Shown: positions 23,508 through 24,343 of the stretch, one piece after another
Layout: every line of letters starts with the position of its first letter
Numbering within the stretch: the first letter of the stretch is position 1
Source: an uncultured Clostridia bacterium
GTDB lineage: Bacteria; Bacillota; Clostridia; Lachnospirales; Lachnospiraceae
Assembly (NCBI GenBank): GCA_946186175.1
Contig: CAMHMG010000009.1
Location: 1 to 24,343 of the forward strand
Length of the DNA stretch: 24,343 nucleotides
Direction of reading: 5' to 3'
Program-made: the position numbers and the translations under genes
The notes under the pieces: model-generated
Seen by the model: the letters and a program-made list of their open reading frames with translations, nothing else
What the model was told of the DNA's origin: nothing
Databases searched by the model: none

Positions 23508-24179
23508 CTACTTTGCTATATATCCGACATTTCTTACGGTATTGATGTGTTGTCCGGCATCTCCAAGTTTTTGCCGGAGGGTCTTAATATGCATGTCGAG
23601 AGTTCTGGATTCTCCTTGAAAGTCAATACCCCATATACGCTCCATCAATACGTCACGCTTCATGACGATTCCGGCGTTTTTGATAAGCAGTGACAGAAGT
23701 TCATATTCCTTATAAGTAAGTTCTATATCATCACCGTCAACATGACAGGTGCGGCTGTCAGGGAAAATCTCAATTTTGTCCAGAGTCAATTTTTCTGATT
23801 TGGATATGTTGCCGCTGCGTCGAAGCAAAGCCTTTACCCTGGATATTAATTCCATGATTCCGAAGGGTTTGGTTATATAGTCGTCTGCACCTTGATCAAG
23901 TCCTTTAACAGTATCGATTTCTGTTGACTTGGCGGTAACCATTATTATGGGAATATTTTCTGTAGCTGTTCCTGCTCTTAGTTTTTTGAGGATTGAAAGG
24001 CCGTCTTCATCCGGTAACATGATATCAAGTATTACAAGGTCAGGAACTGATACATCAAGCTGTTTGTAGAATGTTTTTGCATTTTCAAATCCGGAAACTT
24101 CATATCCACTGCTTTTTAATGCATAGGTTTCTATCTCTAATATGTTGTTATCATCCTCGACAATATATATACTCGGCAT
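23508..24179 (-). CDS. OmpR/PhoB-family response regulator
   Basis: This 223-residue regulator has a receiver domain (about 2-118): D9/D10, phospho-acceptor D52 (LVILDIMLPDEDG), T82 and K104 (YITKPFG). The C-terminal winged-helix DNA-binding domain (about 128-222) includes the usual ELTYKEYELLSLLIKNAG and the recognition region RTLDMHIKTLRQKLGD. It should be phosphorylated by the kinase encoded next in the operon. The start codon overlaps the stop of the preceding gene by one base (TAATG), so translation is probably coupled; GGGGTGG upstream serves as ribosome site. Target genes are unknown. Confidence 0.94.
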   Translation of the reverse strand: MPSIYIVEDDNNILEIETYALKSSGYEVSGFENAKTFYKQLDVSVPDLVILDIMLPDEDGLSILKKLRAGTATENIPIIMVTAKSTEIDTVKGLDQGADDYITKPFGIMELISRVKALLRRSGNISKSEKLTLDKIEIFPDSRTCHVDGDDIELTYKEYELLSLLIKNAGIVMKRDVLMERIWGIDFQGESRTLDMHIKTLRQKLGDAGQHINTVRNVGYIAK

Positions 24180-24343
24180 TATTTACCACCCCGCTGCTTT
24201 TTGCTTTTCTTGGATTTTTTATCGTTTGTTTTTTTGTTGATTTTATTTTTGCTGTCTTCTTTCTGAGAGTTGTCTTTATTTTTGTTGTTTTCTTTCTGAG
24301 TGTTGTTTTTATTCATGTTGTCTTCTTTTTGAGAGTTGTCTTT
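24179..24343 (-). CDS. Unidentified protein with Lys/Asn/Gln-rich repeated tail (3' end only)
   Basis: On the minus strand a frame open to the window edge encodes at least 54 residues, ending SKKSKKQRGGK and TAA at 24181-24179. It contains roughly three degenerate 11-12-residue units of the form KDNSQKEDNMNK, NNTQKENNKNK, DNSQKEDSKNK, then a very basic end. This looks like a disordered tail, perhaps of a membrane or secreted protein. The domain it belongs to lies outside the window, so function is unknown. Its stop overlaps the response-regulator start, placing it first in the visible part of this operon. Confidence 0.7.
   Translation of the reverse strand, partial: KDNSQKEDNMNKNNTQKENNKNKDNSQKEDSKNKINKKTNDKKSKKSKKQRGGK

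Overview
The window looks like part of the chromosome of a low-GC, strictly anaerobic Firmicute, most likely Lachnospiraceae (Butyrivibrio/Pseudobutyrivibrio-like). This is inferred from AT-rich codon use, AGGAGG-type ribosome binding sites, HD-GYP proteins with Firmicute-style sensors, an AgrC/AgrA-type pair, BspA-like surface proteins with Cys-rich repeats, and several small flavodoxin-type genes. No rRNA, tRNA, CRISPR array or transposase was seen.

Layout. (1) 1-4480: small metabolic genes, several broken: an AzlD tail, a methyltransferase, a flavodoxin, an MFS transporter that has lost its 5' half, a VOC protein, a lipoprotein-flavodoxin with an internal deletion, a flavin reductase-like protein and a frameshifted small membrane protein. 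(2) 4645-8009: a RelB/RelE module whose toxin has a nonsense codon, a LytTR-type promoter and leader, a decayed leucine-rich-repeat surface protein, a hairpin-rich 3' element and a membrane HD-GYP protein. (3) 8058-10132, minus strand: an AgrA-like LytTR regulator followed by an AgrC-like kinase. (4) 10238-17659: an ATPase relic, an antitoxin/PIN-toxin pair, a second copy of the LytTR promoter and leader, a large mosaic surface protein split by a TGA, a second copy of the 3' element, a DUF1703-type ATPase/nuclease and a decayed HD-GYP copy. (5) 17685-22083: a third LytTR promoter leading to an operon of a Cache-HD-GYP-REC protein and a hybrid kinase with REC and HPt domains. (6) 22076-24343, minus strand: a PhoR/PhoB-type pair downstream of an unidentified Lys/Asn-rich protein.

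The main observation is a shared promoter design at 5357, 11118 and 17685. Each has two copies of GAC(G/A)TTCGT 12 bp apart, then exactly 10 bp, a -35 box, 17 bp and a -10 box. Paired 9-bp direct repeats 12 bp apart are the known layout of LytTR-family binding sites, and the only LytTR regulator in the window is encoded at 9377-10132. I infer a local regulon in which the Agr-like pair controls two surface-protein loci and a cyclic-di-GMP-degrading/phosphorelay operon.

The second theme is duplication followed by decay. The two surface-protein loci share toxin-antitoxin neighbours, the promoter and leader, the last ten codons, the 3' element and a downstream HD-GYP gene. At least eight genes in the first 17.7 kb are truncated, frameshifted or hold nonsense codons, whereas the signalling genes after 17.8 kb look intact.
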